Source: Tetradesmus obliquus
Lineage: Eukaryota > Chlorophyta > Chlorophyceae > Sphaeropleales > Scenedesmaceae
Assembly (NCBI GenBank): GCA_030272155.1
Contig: CP126203.1
Coordinates: 2,666,001-2,730,000 of the forward strand
DNA: 64,000 nt
Direction: 5' to 3'
A model generated the notes under the pieces. It did not search any database. It was not told where the DNA came from and saw only the letters and a program-made list of their open reading frames with translations. The position numbers and the translations under genes are program-made. Positions 12,952-24,009 of this stretch are shown one piece after another (within the stretch, counting starts at the first letter, position 1; each line of letters opens with the position of its first letter).

Positions 12952-13981
12952 GGTATGCTTCATTTCGGACTAGTTTTGGTCAACGGGGGCTTATTGTGCA
13001 AGCGTGCAGCACGGCTCCCACAGCTCACCCGTGCCGAGCTAGCTCTCAGATGCCTATCGTGTGGGCATCACATAAAAATATATTTAAGAATTATTCACCA
13101 GATAAAATGTATGACCACCAAGGCAGACAACATACATATCTGGCCAGTCCACGGGTGCTGCTGTGCTTTGTCAGACTGAAGCTGCCCCAGGGTTCTTTGC
13201 CAGGTTGTCCTGGGTCTCTGGCTCGTGCATCCCAGAACAATTAGGCGCGTTAATTCATGAAATGAATTGTAAAGTGGATTCTGGCTTTGAAGTCTAATTT
13301 CAATGAACAAGTTGGGGGTACATCAGCATCTGCGACACAAGTAACCAACTGCACTGGGTGACCAACTGCCAGCTTACATGCTGCTTGTGCACTTTCAACG
13401 CTACCATATCAGCTATAATGTGTGCAGACTGCTACGGTTGAGCCAAAACGTGTTACACGCTGCGGCCACCGGCACTGCCGGGCAAGCACTGCGCTTGCAC
13501 TGCATGCACTTGACACCAGCATACTATGCTCCACACTGCCTCATACCCAGTTGCGTCCATTCAGGCACTTCTGTGTAGATATATCATAACTCAAGGAATT
13601 CCGCGGTTGAATCGTGTTCACAACTGACGATGGTGCAGCACAAAAACTGGTCCACACCACGTCCATGGAGCCCAGCTCAGTGAATCCGAAGTCCAAGCAA
13701 CTGCGCTGTCAAGTGCAAGTTTGTGTGCTCTGCATACGCTGCAAAATGCAGGTTGCCTGGCTGGCTGGGCTGCCGCAGCCTCCCGGCAGTATCGCAATCT
13801 GCGCACCGCAGCGATGTGCTGGTGCTGCATGCCAGTGCTGCTGCATGGGTAACTGTGCAAACATTGGCCACGCACATGCACACTGCCTTGGCTGCAAAGA
13901 AGGAACCACCCAGCAGTGCTCCCATTGCTGCTGACGCTACAAGCACAAACCATTCTGTTACATTCAGCTTGCAAGAAACAT
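12952..13981. other. Intergenic: upstream of ankyrin-RING gene, downstream of DRC8-like gene
   Basis: 12960-13060 resembles 4740-4850, upstream of the other ankyrin paralogue, and may hold a 5' untranslated exon. A TTACA (TGTAA on the minus strand, the usual chlorophycean polyadenylation signal) lies at 13958-13962, about 20 bases after the DRC8-like stop; another lies near 13374. No further coding potential is convincing. Confidence 0.4.
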
Positions 13982-14587
13982 TCAAATAGGCCGGCCATCT
14001 GTTGCCAGCCGCAGCGCAAACTCCTGGTACAGCACGCGCCCCTGGTCATCAGCTGATACACTCAGCATGTTGTTTAGCTCCTCAGGGCTTAGCGCATCCT
14101 CGCAGCTGCCCAGCAGCTGCTCCAGCGTGTCTGCTTCTATGTAGCCTGTGTTGTCTGGGTCTAGGGCTTTGAACGCGCGCAGCAGCGTGTGGTAGTCATC
14201 TCGCTGCAGCGCATCTTTGCTCTCCAGCAACCAGGCAGCTATGAGGCCCTCGCACTGCTCCAGCGCTAAGAAAGCTGGGGGTGAGGCTGCTGCTACTGCT
14301 GCTGGGGGTGTTGCTGGGGGTGCTGCTTCTGGAGCTGGCCCGTCTGCAGCAGCTGCAGCTGCAGCTGGTGGCGTTGCTAGAGGGGGTGCCAGTGCTGCTG
14401 CTATCCGCTGCTGCAGAGCCTGAACCTGGGCTGTTGTGGGGTTTATGCCAAGGGAGCGCACAATTGTGGGAAGCTCCTTAGCATCTACGAGTTTGCTGCC
14501 CTCCTTGTGCTCAAAGATGATGAAGGCCTCCCTCACACGCTTTTTCGACTCAGCTAGCTGCTCTGCTTTCGTGAGGCCCGATGACAT
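13982..14587 (-). CDS. DRC8: DRC8/EFCAB2-like EF-hand protein (nexin-dynein regulatory complex)
   Basis: A single-exon frame of 201 residues beginning MSSGLTKAEQLAESKKRVRE. The first EF-hand-like unit (about 18-52: REAFIIFEHKEGSKLVDAKE, then LPTIVRSLGI) and the second (about 134-198: LLRAFKALDPDNTGYIEADT, then EELNNMLSVSADDQGRVLYQ) match the order and spacing of EFCAB2/DRC8, a small subunit of the nexin-dynein regulatory complex of motile axonemes. The loop DPDNTGYIEADT ends in Thr instead of Glu, so calcium binding is doubtful, as in other members. An Ala/Pro-rich insert (about 64-105) separates the halves. The ATG gives the whole conserved N-terminus. A TGTAA signal lies about 20 bases past the stop. 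Other calmodulin-like proteins are less likely because of the REAFxxFEHKEGxxVDxKEL start. Confidence 0.8.
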   Translation of the reverse strand: MSSGLTKAEQLAESKKRVREAFIIFEHKEGSKLVDAKELPTIVRSLGINPTTAQVQALQQRIAAALAPPLATPPAAAAAAADGPAPEAAPPATPPAAVAAASPPAFLALEQCEGLIAAWLLESKDALQRDDYHTLLRAFKALDPDNTGYIEADTLEQLLGSCEDALSPEELNNMLSVSADDQGRVLYQEFALRLATDGRPI

Positions 14588-15783
14588 GGTGATAGTGTTC
14601 AGATGGACTCACTTTGTTTAAATTGTAGAAGTAGATTGGCTGCAGCACGACTCAAGTCAAACGACGACGACAGACACGATTGCGATGAGAAATGCCTATG
14701 ACTTGAAGGCGAATACCGGTGTCTTGTTAGTTTCACTTGAAGTCATATTGCTGATGTTGTAGCTGCCTGGTCTTGCGCTGCCTTTTGAGGGCAGTTGCCT
14801 AGCTGACTTGAGACAAACCCTAGTGACAGATTTGCGGGCCAAACAGTGACAGCCACTGCCGTTGCTTGGATGGTAGGTGTGCACATCTACGTACATCTAG
14901 AATATCAATCAAAAGCAAGCTGAACACCGACGGGTACTGCTGGACTGTACAGGATGGGAGAATGCACAGTACAGGAGATCCTGCCCTGTAGCAGATCCCG
15001 CTCTGCTGATCAAACCATGAGGGTTCGATGTCCACCAAACTGCCTGTTACAGAGCTTGAATGCTGCCAATGTGGAGCGAGCTGCCCAACAGATCAGGCAG
15101 ACACGTTTGATGGCAAGCAGAGCAGCATATTGTCAACAGTTGACCGCTCAGGCCGTGACAGCCAACTGCTGCACCACCAGTTTGGCCACAAAAACCACCA
15201 GGCCCTGCTGCAGCTGCTGCACAAGCCTGTAGGCCTGCAAGCCAAACTGGACAACTGGCACTAAGCAAGCAACCCAGCTACAACTGCTCTGGCTGCTGAT
15301 GCGCACATCAAGTTGTGTGCCTTGCAGTGGTTCAAGCCACCACACCACTGCTGCTGCTGCTGTATGCTACTAACAGCTTGCAGGGATGCTCGCCACTCCG
15401 TGCGACTACATAGCAGCCACCAACGCTGTCAGTAGAACAGTTTCCTGGCCGCTGTAATCTGCAGCATCTGGGAGCGTAGCCAAAGCTGCATCATCTCTGC
15501 AACTATTCAATGCCTGCCATGCGCAGTCACAAACAACACTCACTGTGGCTGCTGCTGCTGTTGCACTGCTGCTGTCGCCAAGGTACACACTGCCGGCACG
15601 GCATGTCACGTCCCTTTCTGCCAAGCTGCAGCACAGGTGCACAATCCACAACTGGAGCAGCTGGCTAGTACGCCGACACCACGCTCCTACTGCTCCCATT
15701 CTTGCTCCTGCTCTTGCTGCTGCTGCTGCTGCTGCTTTTGATGCTGCTGCTGCTCTTGATGCTGCTGCTGCTGCTGCTGAGCT
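14588..15783. other. Intergenic, no gene recognised
   Basis: This interval lies upstream of the DRC8-like gene and downstream of the COX7a-like gene. It contains short CTG tracts at 15710-15780 but no frame with recognisable protein content and no clear exon chain. Part of it must be the 3' untranslated region of the COX7a-like gene. Confidence 0.35.
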
Positions 15784-16270
15784 TTATCCCCTTCCTCCCT
15801 CCTTCATCACCACATTGTAGCCAGCCCAGACAATGCCTCCAACACCAGTGGTGAGGAGGGTGAGGGGCACAAGCTTGGATGTAAGGCCGTCACCAGCGTA
15901 CCTGCACAGCGCGGAGGCAAGCGCAGCACAAGGGTAATAAGCAGGGTGGTAAGCAGAGCAAGCATTGTTTGATGCACAGGACAGACAGGCAGAGTCAGCA
16001 GCTGTCCTGCTAGCAACATACAACGCCAGTGCGCAAGCGCTGACAGCAGCAGCAGCAGCAGCAACAGCAGCAACAGCTGCACTAATAAGGCAGCAAGCGG
16101 CCGTTGCGCAATTTACAAGACACTGAGAACCCAATTGATGGTACAAAGTGCGCACGGGGATGCCGTCTACAGCCAACTCTCAACCCAGAAGACTTTGCTC
16201 ACTTCTGCCAAGTGAAAAGCACGGGCTCGTGGCCGTGAGCAGCTGCACGAAGCATCCTGGAGAAGAACAT
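15784..16270 (-). CDS. Small single-span mitochondrial protein, cytochrome c oxidase subunit VIIa-like
   Basis: Two exons, 16270-16203 (ending CAGAA|GTGAGC) and 15901-15784, join in phase to give a 61-residue protein. It starts MFFSRMLRAAAHGHEPVLFT and has a hydrophobic helix about residues 29-53 (LVPLTLLTTGVGGIVWAGYN) before a short basic tail, VVMKEGGRG. Length, N-terminal positive stretch, single helix and the pattern Y-x-G-D-x-L-T-x-K before the helix resemble plant COX7a-type subunits, which sit in the inner mitochondrial membrane at the periphery of complex IV. Similarity is to pattern rather than strong identity, so another small respiratory-chain subunit is possible. It shares a 440-bp upstream interval with the divergent CHCH gene. 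Confidence 0.5.
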
Positions 16271-16710
16271 GATGACAGATGCTTGCTGTGTGCTGGCTGA
16301 CGACCGGAGCACTGAGGTATGCTCTGGTTGATCGATATCACGTCAACACCAGCGATAGCAGCACTGTGAGTGAGTTGAGGGCACTAAGGAATAATCAACT
16401 TGTTTCACAAACTAAAGTTACGTGGCCGATCCTGTGTTAGGCAGCGGGAGAGGAATCGCCAGTACTCAACCCTAGCTCTGCTCTGCGTGGCTCTTTAGGG
16501 CTGCAACAATTGCAATCTAACCCAGTTTCAGCGTATTGATAGCAGAAATAGTACAACCCACCGTGTCGTTAGCTACGAGCAGCCATATACAGGTCTCTAG
16601 ACTCACGACATCATCTTTTTCTTTGTCTGATGTGGGCCGCTTGATGCCGTCGACAACAAAAACAATGATTGGAGCCTACTGAAGAGCCAGTGGACTGCAG
16701 GAGGGCTGCA
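16271..16710. promoter_or_regulatory. Divergent upstream interval shared by two small mitochondrial-type genes
   Basis: 440 bp between the ATG of the COX7a-like gene (minus) and the ATG of the CHCH gene (plus). No other coding exon fits here, so both promoters are expected within it. I could not identify a defined TATA box or binding site. Co-regulation is inference from arrangement. Confidence 0.35.
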
Positions 16711-17721
16711 ATGGACCAGCAGCAGGTAGCCACATCACTGCTGCTGCTGTTGCTGCTGCTGCAGCAGCTGGCAGCTGCCAGCTAGCCACAACTCTCTGCC
16801 TGCAAATCGATCATGCAGAAGCAGCTCTCGAGTACAACAATCATGCAGTAGATGCATGTATCTGCAGGCCATGCTGGCAGGCAAGAAGCTGTCACCCTGC
16901 GATGTAGCTGCCCTGAAGAAGTGCCTGGAGGAGAACAAAGGAGACAGGCACAAGGTGCGCCAGCAGCTGCGCTTGCTGCCACTACGCACTAAGCTGTGAC
17001 AAGTAAAGGCAAAGCAGCATCTTCACTCATGGAGGCGTAGTTTGGGCACTCAAGCTGTACCACAGCGGCAGTGCCACACCAGCCACACAGCTGCAGGACA
17101 GCTGCGACCATTGTCTGCAGTGTGCAGCTGTGCAGTCGATAAGTCCGTCTTGTGCTGTACTGTGTACCGCGCTGGAGTGCTGTAACTCCCATGCGTTACA
17201 CTGCTGCACTCTTGTGTTCTGCTCTGTCGCCGCTGCTGCAGTGTGAGAAGGAGGTGCTGGCATTCCAGCAGGCATGCAGCGCACCAACCGCAGCCCGGTG
17301 AGATATATGTAGCCTGGTGCAGAGCCTCGACATGGCGTGTTTGCAGCTACAAGACATTGACTCAGTCGTTTAACCCATGCAACAGGAGGCCATTGACCTG
17401 ATGGGAGCTTATATGATGTGTACTTTGCAGCGGGCAACACACAGCAGCCAGAGGCATGCTGACACATGCAGCAATGATGCGAGAGTGCAATTGCACTGCA
17501 GTAGATTGTGGCGTCAGCTGCTGTGGCACGTTCAGCTGGCCAAGCAACAGGCATGTGAAACTGGCAGCTGCTGCGTGCACTAGCAGCATAAATCTGCGCC
17601 CTGCTAGTCGGCCAGTCACAGCTTGTTATTTCATGGTGGCTGATATGTACACTTGCTGTTGCCCTGCTGGTTTTACTATGATCTGCATTGCAGGCCAGCA
17701 GCTGCTCCTTCTAGCAAATGA
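16711..17721 (+). CDS. CHCH-type small protein (paired-cysteine, intermembrane-space class)
   Basis: Four exons in phase: 16711-16725 (MDQQQ, donor GTAGCC), 16868-16954, 17242-17297 and 17694-17721. They give 61 residues. Four cysteines form two pairs: C16-x7-C24 in CDVAALKKCLEENKGD and C35-x10-C46 in CEKEVLAFQQAC, each within a predicted helix. This is the layout of CHCH/twin-CX9C-type proteins, which are oxidised by Mia40 in the mitochondrial intermembrane space. The spacings differ from strict CX9C, so I do not assign a named member. The tail APTAARPAAAPSSK is low complexity. The last exon lies in a 206-bp tandem duplication, so an identical spare terminal exon exists at 17900-17927. Divergent partner: the COX7a-like gene. 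Confidence 0.6.
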
Positions 17722-17965
17722 GCGGTGGCAAGGATACAGCAGCTGCAGCAGCAGCATACATGCTGCGTGCAGCATGCTGCGTGCACTAGCAGCATAAATC
17801 TGCGCCCTGCTAGTCGGCCAGTCACAGCTTGTTAGTTCATGGTGGCTAATATGTACACTTGCTGTTGCCCTGCTGGTTTTACTATGATCTGCATTGCAGG
17901 CCAGCAGCTGCTCCTTCTAGCAAATGAGCGGTGGCAAGGATACAGCAGCTGCAGCAGCAGCAGCA
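17572..17965. repeat. 206-bp tandem duplication containing a terminal exon
   Basis: Two copies, period 206, beginning near 17581 and 17787 with TAGCAGCATAAATCTGCG. Both contain the acceptor and coding end of the CHCH gene (ATTGCAG followed by GCCAGCAGCTGCTCCTTC). Differences are few single bases plus a longer CAG tract in the second copy. Confidence 0.9.
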
Positions 17966-19653
17966 GCAGCAGCAGCATGCACGCCTGCAGCCTCCGCTGG
18001 AGCCTTGGTGCCTTTTGCAGGCCGCAGCAAAGCAACCAGCAGCAGCTGTCACATGCAGCAGGTAACAATGATAACTTCCTTGATGTAGAGCAGGAGAGCT
18101 TAGTGGCACTGCAAACGTGCCAGTTGCATCATTATTTAGACTGAGCAAGCGATGCTCTGCCGCATGTGGACAGCATACTTTGCAAGCCCTGAGGGCCACA
18201 TCTGTGTTTTTCACCAGTCATGACCGGTGCAGTAGATGATCATCTATTTGTGAGATTAGGGCAGCTGCTGTTTGGAAGGCAAGCTTACTTCACCTGATAA
18301 GGGGTTTGAGGGCCCTCATGAGTCAGGGTTTTGACAGTGTGTGATATGCGGCAGCACTGCGCATCGGCGTGTGCGGCTTTACGAGAGCGTACGGCATGGC
18401 TGTCGCATTTGCGCACCAGCTGCCACACCAGCGTGCTCTCTTGCGCAAGTTGTGCATGCACAACTCCATACTGCAGCCTACGCGTCTTGCTTGTTCACTC
18501 AGCAGTAACTGCTGCCAGACCTAAGTCTGCTGCCAGGATGCTGCAGGAGTGTTGTTTGGTTGGCAGTTGATGCGAGTGCGAGGGTCCAGGTGACCCTGAC
18601 GTCTGCTGCACCCTTGGGCCCCACCGGGTGATCACTTCAATCGCGGGACATACTGTTCCGCGCACTGCTCAAGTAACGACATTACATGTAATTCAACTGT
18701 GTATGGTGGGCAAAGATGTTTGTAAGCGAGCGTCTAGACGCAGATCTGTGTTTGGGGTTGAGGAGTCGCATCTCTGGACGGTCCAGCTAGGTGACTGTTG
18801 GATTTTTTTTTATTGACCATCTGCTGGCAGGCAATCTGCAGGCGTGATTACTGGTCGTACTATGTGCATTCAGGGGACATAACATGGCCGGTGGCTTGCA
18901 TTTCTGTGTGCTGTGTAGTTCGACCTCGATCACCTGCCATCAGGTGGTCGACGATTTCTGCTGATGCAAGTGTGAAAGGCTGCAATGACATGATCAGTAA
19001 AAGTAATCGAATCCTTTGGTTTTGTAGATATGAGGCTGCAGCGTACGCTCTTTTAGCTCGTGTGATAATCCTTTCACGGCAGCTGAAATCAGGGCGACGC
19101 GATTACGATCCTTGCCCGTGACCTTGATCAGGAGTCACCGGCAGTAAAGAGGCGTACACCATTTTCATCTGATTGAAACAAGCGCACATGCGCAGCACCA
19201 ATGCGAGGGACTGCTTGACAATGAAGCCGCTGCTTGTTACGTGGGGCAGGACAAGAGCCCCTGTGATGAGAAGGGGAAGTGCAGCTTGCCTGATGTTGCT
19301 GTAAACACTCGTCCATACATTTTAGGAAGATTTTGAGTGACACAGAACAGCACATCTCACCCTCACAGTTGCCTCTTGGTTGCTCAAACCGACAGTCAGG
19401 TTGAGGGCAACCGGGGCTTCCTGAAGCTCCTTTCATTGCAGCGGGTACTGAAAGATCGTTGTTTATTACGATTCAAATGTATCATGTCTATCTGCACGCG
19501 CGCACCGCACCTTCAGCAGCACTGCACTTGGTTACTCCGTTGCCTGCTGTGCTGTGCTTGGCAGCAGCATATTGCTAGTTGATACACCCCGCTTGATTCC
19601 ACACATCGCCAATCGTTTTCATTTATGTCATTGCAGGAACCTTTACAGGGCTG
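17966..19653. other. Intergenic, no gene recognised
   Basis: This interval lies between the CHCH gene and the first recognised acyltransferase exon. I see no conserved protein segment. An upstream 5' exon of the acyltransferase could lie here, because an acceptor-like CATTGCAG precedes its first ATG at 19637. Confidence 0.35.
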
Positions 19654-22600
19654 ATGCAGGCAGGGACAGTTGCCAATGCTGGAGCAGCAGCTCCAGCAGC
19701 AGCAGCACATGCAGCAGCAGGCACTGGTCCATCTGGACAGCACCAGCACCAGCAGCAGCAGCCTGCTGCACAGAAGCAGAAGCGCCTGTACTTCATTGAT
19801 TGGCTGCGGACAGTGCTGACAGTGCTTGTGGTGGTGCACCATGTCTGGAACAGCTTCAGGACAACTGGCGGGGACATCTACTGGTAGGGCTTTGCCTGCT
19901 TGAGATTATATCTAAAAGTTGGACAGCCTGACTAGGCTAAATGATATTCAACATGATATCTACCTGCGCACGTGTTAGAGGCTGCCACACCCTCAGCCGC
20001 ACTGATAGCTTTTATAGCCGCCAGCTGCAAATTCGCAGCGCTTTAAAGCGCTTTGCTAGCTTGCAGTGATAAGGGTCAGCCTGCTGGCGCAGCTCCCTGG
20101 AATTCACACAACCCAAAACAGCACTGTTGCATTATAGTTATGTTGTAGTTATACTATAGTATGTAGTACTGTTATACAGTGGCTGGCAGACGTCAGCTCC
20201 TGCAAGACCAAATGCTGTCAGCAGCAGTTATCATCCCGCGGCAACCAGCATCTCGAACCGCTCTCAAAACACTCCCAAAGCATCTGCTATAAGCATCGCA
20301 TACGATGCATACTTGCATATATACCAGCACGAATATGCATAAGTACAGGCCCTAGGGCCACAATCTACTCACACACAGCATGATAGACAGAGTCCATGTG
20401 TGCTGCTGTGTGCAGGGTGGGCCAGAAGTCAGACGAACCTGACTACCTGGTTGAAACAATAATAACATGGGTGGCATCCACCCCCAGCATGCCTTACGCC
20501 ATGTGCCTGTTCTTCCTACTGGCCGGGTACTTCACACCAGGAAGTTACAACCGCAAGGGGCCGCTCCTGCACGTCTATGTGAGCGGATGCACCATGTTTT
20601 ATGAATCATCTTGAATCATAAGCACTCTTGTTGGCAGTATAATCATTCTGGGTGTTGAGCATATGCATATAGTTGTGCAAAGGGCTCGAGTGCACAGCTT
20701 CACTCAAGCAACAAGCACTTGCCAGCATCTACGTCCTGTGCTCAAAGCACAGCCTGAGGTGTTGCACCCCTTTGCCAACGCTGTTGACAAAACCGATCTG
20801 CTCAATCCGGCTGTGTTCCTCCGCTGCATCCACCGCTGCCGCTGCCGCTGCCGCAACACACGCACCACATGCACACCATGCAGGACCGCTTGATTCGGCT
20901 GCTGCTGCCGGTGGTGGTGTATGCAGTGCTGATCCACCCCCTCATCCTCACCATCAACAAGGCAGCAGGCGTACCAGCAGCAGTTGCCGCCAAGATCTTG
21001 CCAGTTGCAGGGTTCATGCAGAGCGCCTCATACCTCAAAGCTTGGCGGTGGTGGTTTGCCCACTTCAACATTGTCTTTGGTCCTACTTGGTAAGGCTGCG
21101 CAGTGCAAGCTCCATTTGTGCAAGCATGCTTACATGAGCCTGGTTGAAAAACAGTTGCAACCTCCAACCCTCTGTGGCGCTGCTTTCTCATGGCTGCAGG
21201 TTCATTTGGTGCCTGTTCTGGTTTGACGTAGGCTATGTACTGCTGCGCATGTTGCACAAGGCTGCTGTTAAACAGGGCTGGCTCCGACGCCAGTCAGAGA
21301 GTGGCAGTGCTGCAGCAGCCGCGAAAGGCAGCAGTGATGGTGCTGCACGCACCGCAACAACCACCAAGCAGACATCATCGGGAGATGCCGTGATCGACGT
21401 TGCAAACGGCAGCAGCAGCGGGGTGTCTGATAAGGCTGCTGCTGTCCAGCTGGCAGTGGCAGAGGAGTACAGTGTGAAGGCAGTACTAATTGGCATGGCG
21501 GTCCTGACGCTGGCCTTTACAGCAGTTAGTTTTGGAGCAGTCATGGCAACGTACAACAGCGACAAGGTATGTGCAAAAATCGACAGTATAACATGAAAAG
21601 GCAAATCTATGCGTATGTGTGTGCAGGTTGCTTCGCCATAGTCTGCTGATGCTTGTTTGCAGCGAACCTGTTACCTTTGCTTGCTCAGTATGTTATGACA
21701 TGTTATTTCCCAAGGGGCCCAGGGTTGAGAAAAGCCCCAGCAGGAGTTCAGAGGAGTGACTGCTTACTACAAGATGTGCATCTGTCTTACCATGTGCACA
21801 TGCAGCAAACTACTTTGCGGTGCATCACGACGTGGCATACTCCTTGCTAGCGTCGTTGCTGCGCCACACGCAGAGTGTCTTGTTCCTCTCTTTGCACACC
21901 CCCGCTGCAACGCACACCGCACTCTTAACGTGCACATGGACATATGCACATCTTGTGGTAAGCAGTCACTGCTCTGAACTCCTGCTTTGGGTTTAGTCAA
22001 CCCTGGACCCTCGTCACAATCGCAGCCCTGGGCCTGCTGCTGTTCTGTCTTTGCTGCCTTCCCAGGCGATGGGGTATGATGGCTTCTATGTGATAAGCCC
22101 CCTGATCGTCTTCAGGCCAAGTTGGATCGGCCCCAACGCCATCTCGTACATACTGGGTTGCCAGGTGAGACGGATACCCCCTTCGCTTCCATTTTCCATT
22201 CAAGATCGTTATGAAATTCTGGAAAAGCCTTGACAGCTTGCTTGATCAGCTTATACCCTTGATTGTGTGTGTGAGGGGGGGGGGCAAGCGCCCAAACCAC
22301 ACCAGACCCCCAAACCCCAAACCTCCAAAACTCGCATCACCCGTCAGCTGCACATTCAAATGTTGCAGCTGCCAGCAGCGATTTGCGAGCTCTACTTGGG
22401 CGACATACACCATCTTGCACACATCGCTGGCGTGTCTGGTAATGCAGCAGCACTCAGCGGCTGCTGCTGCTGCTGCTGCTGCATCCATGCCGTTCACATG
22501 CTCATCTGGCCTACAATTGTGTGTGCTGTGCTGCTGCGCTGCTATGCCGCTACCTTGCAGGCTCCCAAGCTCAACTTGCTGCGCAAGCTGCCTGCCCGCA

Positions 22601-24009
22601 TCACCTTCTGCTGCCCAGCTGGCTGTGAGCTACTGGCCATGTGTGCTGTACCGCTTTCTTGCAGGCCGCAAAGAGCAACCTCCTGCGCAAGCTGCCTGCC
22701 TCCATCACCTGCTACTGCCTGGGTGCTGCAGCGCCCTGGTGGCCTATTGGCTGCGGTAGCAGCGCTGCTACTGCTGCTGCTGCATCCATGCTGTCCACAT
22801 GCTCATCTGGCCTACAATTGTGTGTGCTGTGCTGCTGTGCTGCTATGCCGCTACCTTGCAGGCTCCCAAGCTCAACTTGCTGCGCAAGCTGCCGGCACGC
22901 ATGACCTTCTACTGCCTGGGTGCTGCAGCGCTCTGGTGGCCCATTGGCTGCATGCTCACACGGTCCTGCTGTGTTGCTGTGCTGCTGGATATGCACTGCA
23001 GGCTCCCAAGCTCAACTTGCTGCGCAAGCTGCCTGCCCGCATCACCTTCTACTGCCTGGATGCTGCTGCGCTCTGGTGGCCCATCGGCTGCATGCTCACA
23101 CGGTCCTGCTGTGTTGCTGTGCTGCTGTGCTGCTGGGTATGCCCTGCAGGCTCCCAAGCTCAACTTGCTGCGCAAGCTGCCTGCCCGCATGACCTTCTAC
23201 TGCCTTGGCGCTGCAGCGCTCTGGTGGCCGGTTGGCTGCGTGCTCACACGGTCCTGCTGTGTTGCTGTGCTGCTGGATATGCCCTGCAGGCTCCCAAGCT
23301 CAACTTGCTGCGCAAGCTGCCTGCCCGCATGGCCTTCTACTGCCTGGGTGCTGCAGCGCTCTGGTGGCCTATTGGCTGCGTGCTCACACGTTCCTGCTGT
23401 GCTGCTGTGCTGCTGCCCTGCAGGCTCCCAAGCTCAACTTGCTGCGCTAGCTGCCTGCCTCAATCACCTTCTACTGCCCAGCTGGCTGTCAACTATTGGC
23501 CATGTGTGCTGTACCACCGTTTCATGCAGGCCGCAAAGCTCAACTTGCTGCGCAAGCTGCCTGCCCGCATGACCTTCTACTGCCTGGGCGCTGCAGCGCT
23601 CTGGTGGCCCATTGGCTGCGGGATACCCGATTATTTAGCCCTCCCGTACCGCCCAGAGGAGCTTTGGGGAACACACCCCATCTCAGGTGCTATGGTGGGC
23701 TATGTACTGTACTCAAAGTTCTCACAGTGGGCGTTTGCTGTTGTGTGGGCAGTTGGGCTGCTGCTGCTGTTCCGGGAGCTGTTTAATCACGCGCCTGGGA
23801 GGCTAGGGAAGCAGCTGATTGCCGGCGCGTATGGGGCGTATATTATTCACCCGCTGTTTATTCCGCTCTGGGCGTGGGCTTTTAGGGGAGTCCCTTTCAC
23901 GACGCTTGTGGGCAATGCCATTGCTGTGAGTCCGCTGGTGGTTGTGAGCAGCTGGGCCTTCACAGCTCTTGTGCGCTGCATCCCAGGGACGAAGCGGGTG
24001 CTGGGCTGA
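19654..24009 (+). CDS. Membrane acyltransferase, Acyl_transf_3 family (OafA/MdoC-like)
   Basis: Exons 19654-19883, 20416-20578, 20884-21089, 21200-21566, 22066-22164 and 23530-24009 join in phase to 514 residues. The N-terminus (1-43) is Ala/Gln-rich. RLYFIDWLRTVLTVLVVVHH (44-63) is the family's first helix with its conserved His. LFFLLAGYF then RKGPLLHVY|DRLIRLLLPV are also hallmarks. About ten hydrophobic helices follow, ending AYGAYIIHPLFIPLWAWAF. The loop at about 217-265 (exon 4) is Ser/Ala-rich. Family members move acyl groups, often acetyl or succinyl, onto glycans or lipids across a membrane; the substrate here is unknown. Exon 6 has seven extra copies upstream in the preceding intron. 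Start choice is tentative, since the frame is open a few codons further upstream to an acceptor-like site. Confidence 0.8.
22561..23625 (+). repeat. Tandem array of eight exon copies in the acyltransferase gene
   Basis: Copies begin after an AG at 22561, 22675, 22862, 23002, 23150, 23290, 23424 and 23530. Each encodes a variant of the segment PKLNLLRKLPARMTFYCLGA followed by AALWWPIGC. The central copies have a period of about 140 bp and are nearly identical, separated by a spacer of type TGCTCACACGGTCCTGCTGT. Only the last copy continues into the rest of the protein. Copy 7 has an in-frame TAG (CTG CGC TAG CTG). Copy 2 ends at a possible donor GGTAGCAG, and others end at GCGTGCTC. All keep a plausible acceptor. 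Confidence 0.93.

Noticed and set aside
14990-15040. GGGTTCGATGTCC resembling a tRNA B box
   Set aside because: No matching A box at the right distance and no cloverleaf fold.
22267-24009. Single 580-codon frame across all acyltransferase exon copies
   Set aside because: The frame is open only by chance between copies. The Cys/Leu-rich linkers are intronic, and the copies carry acceptor sites.
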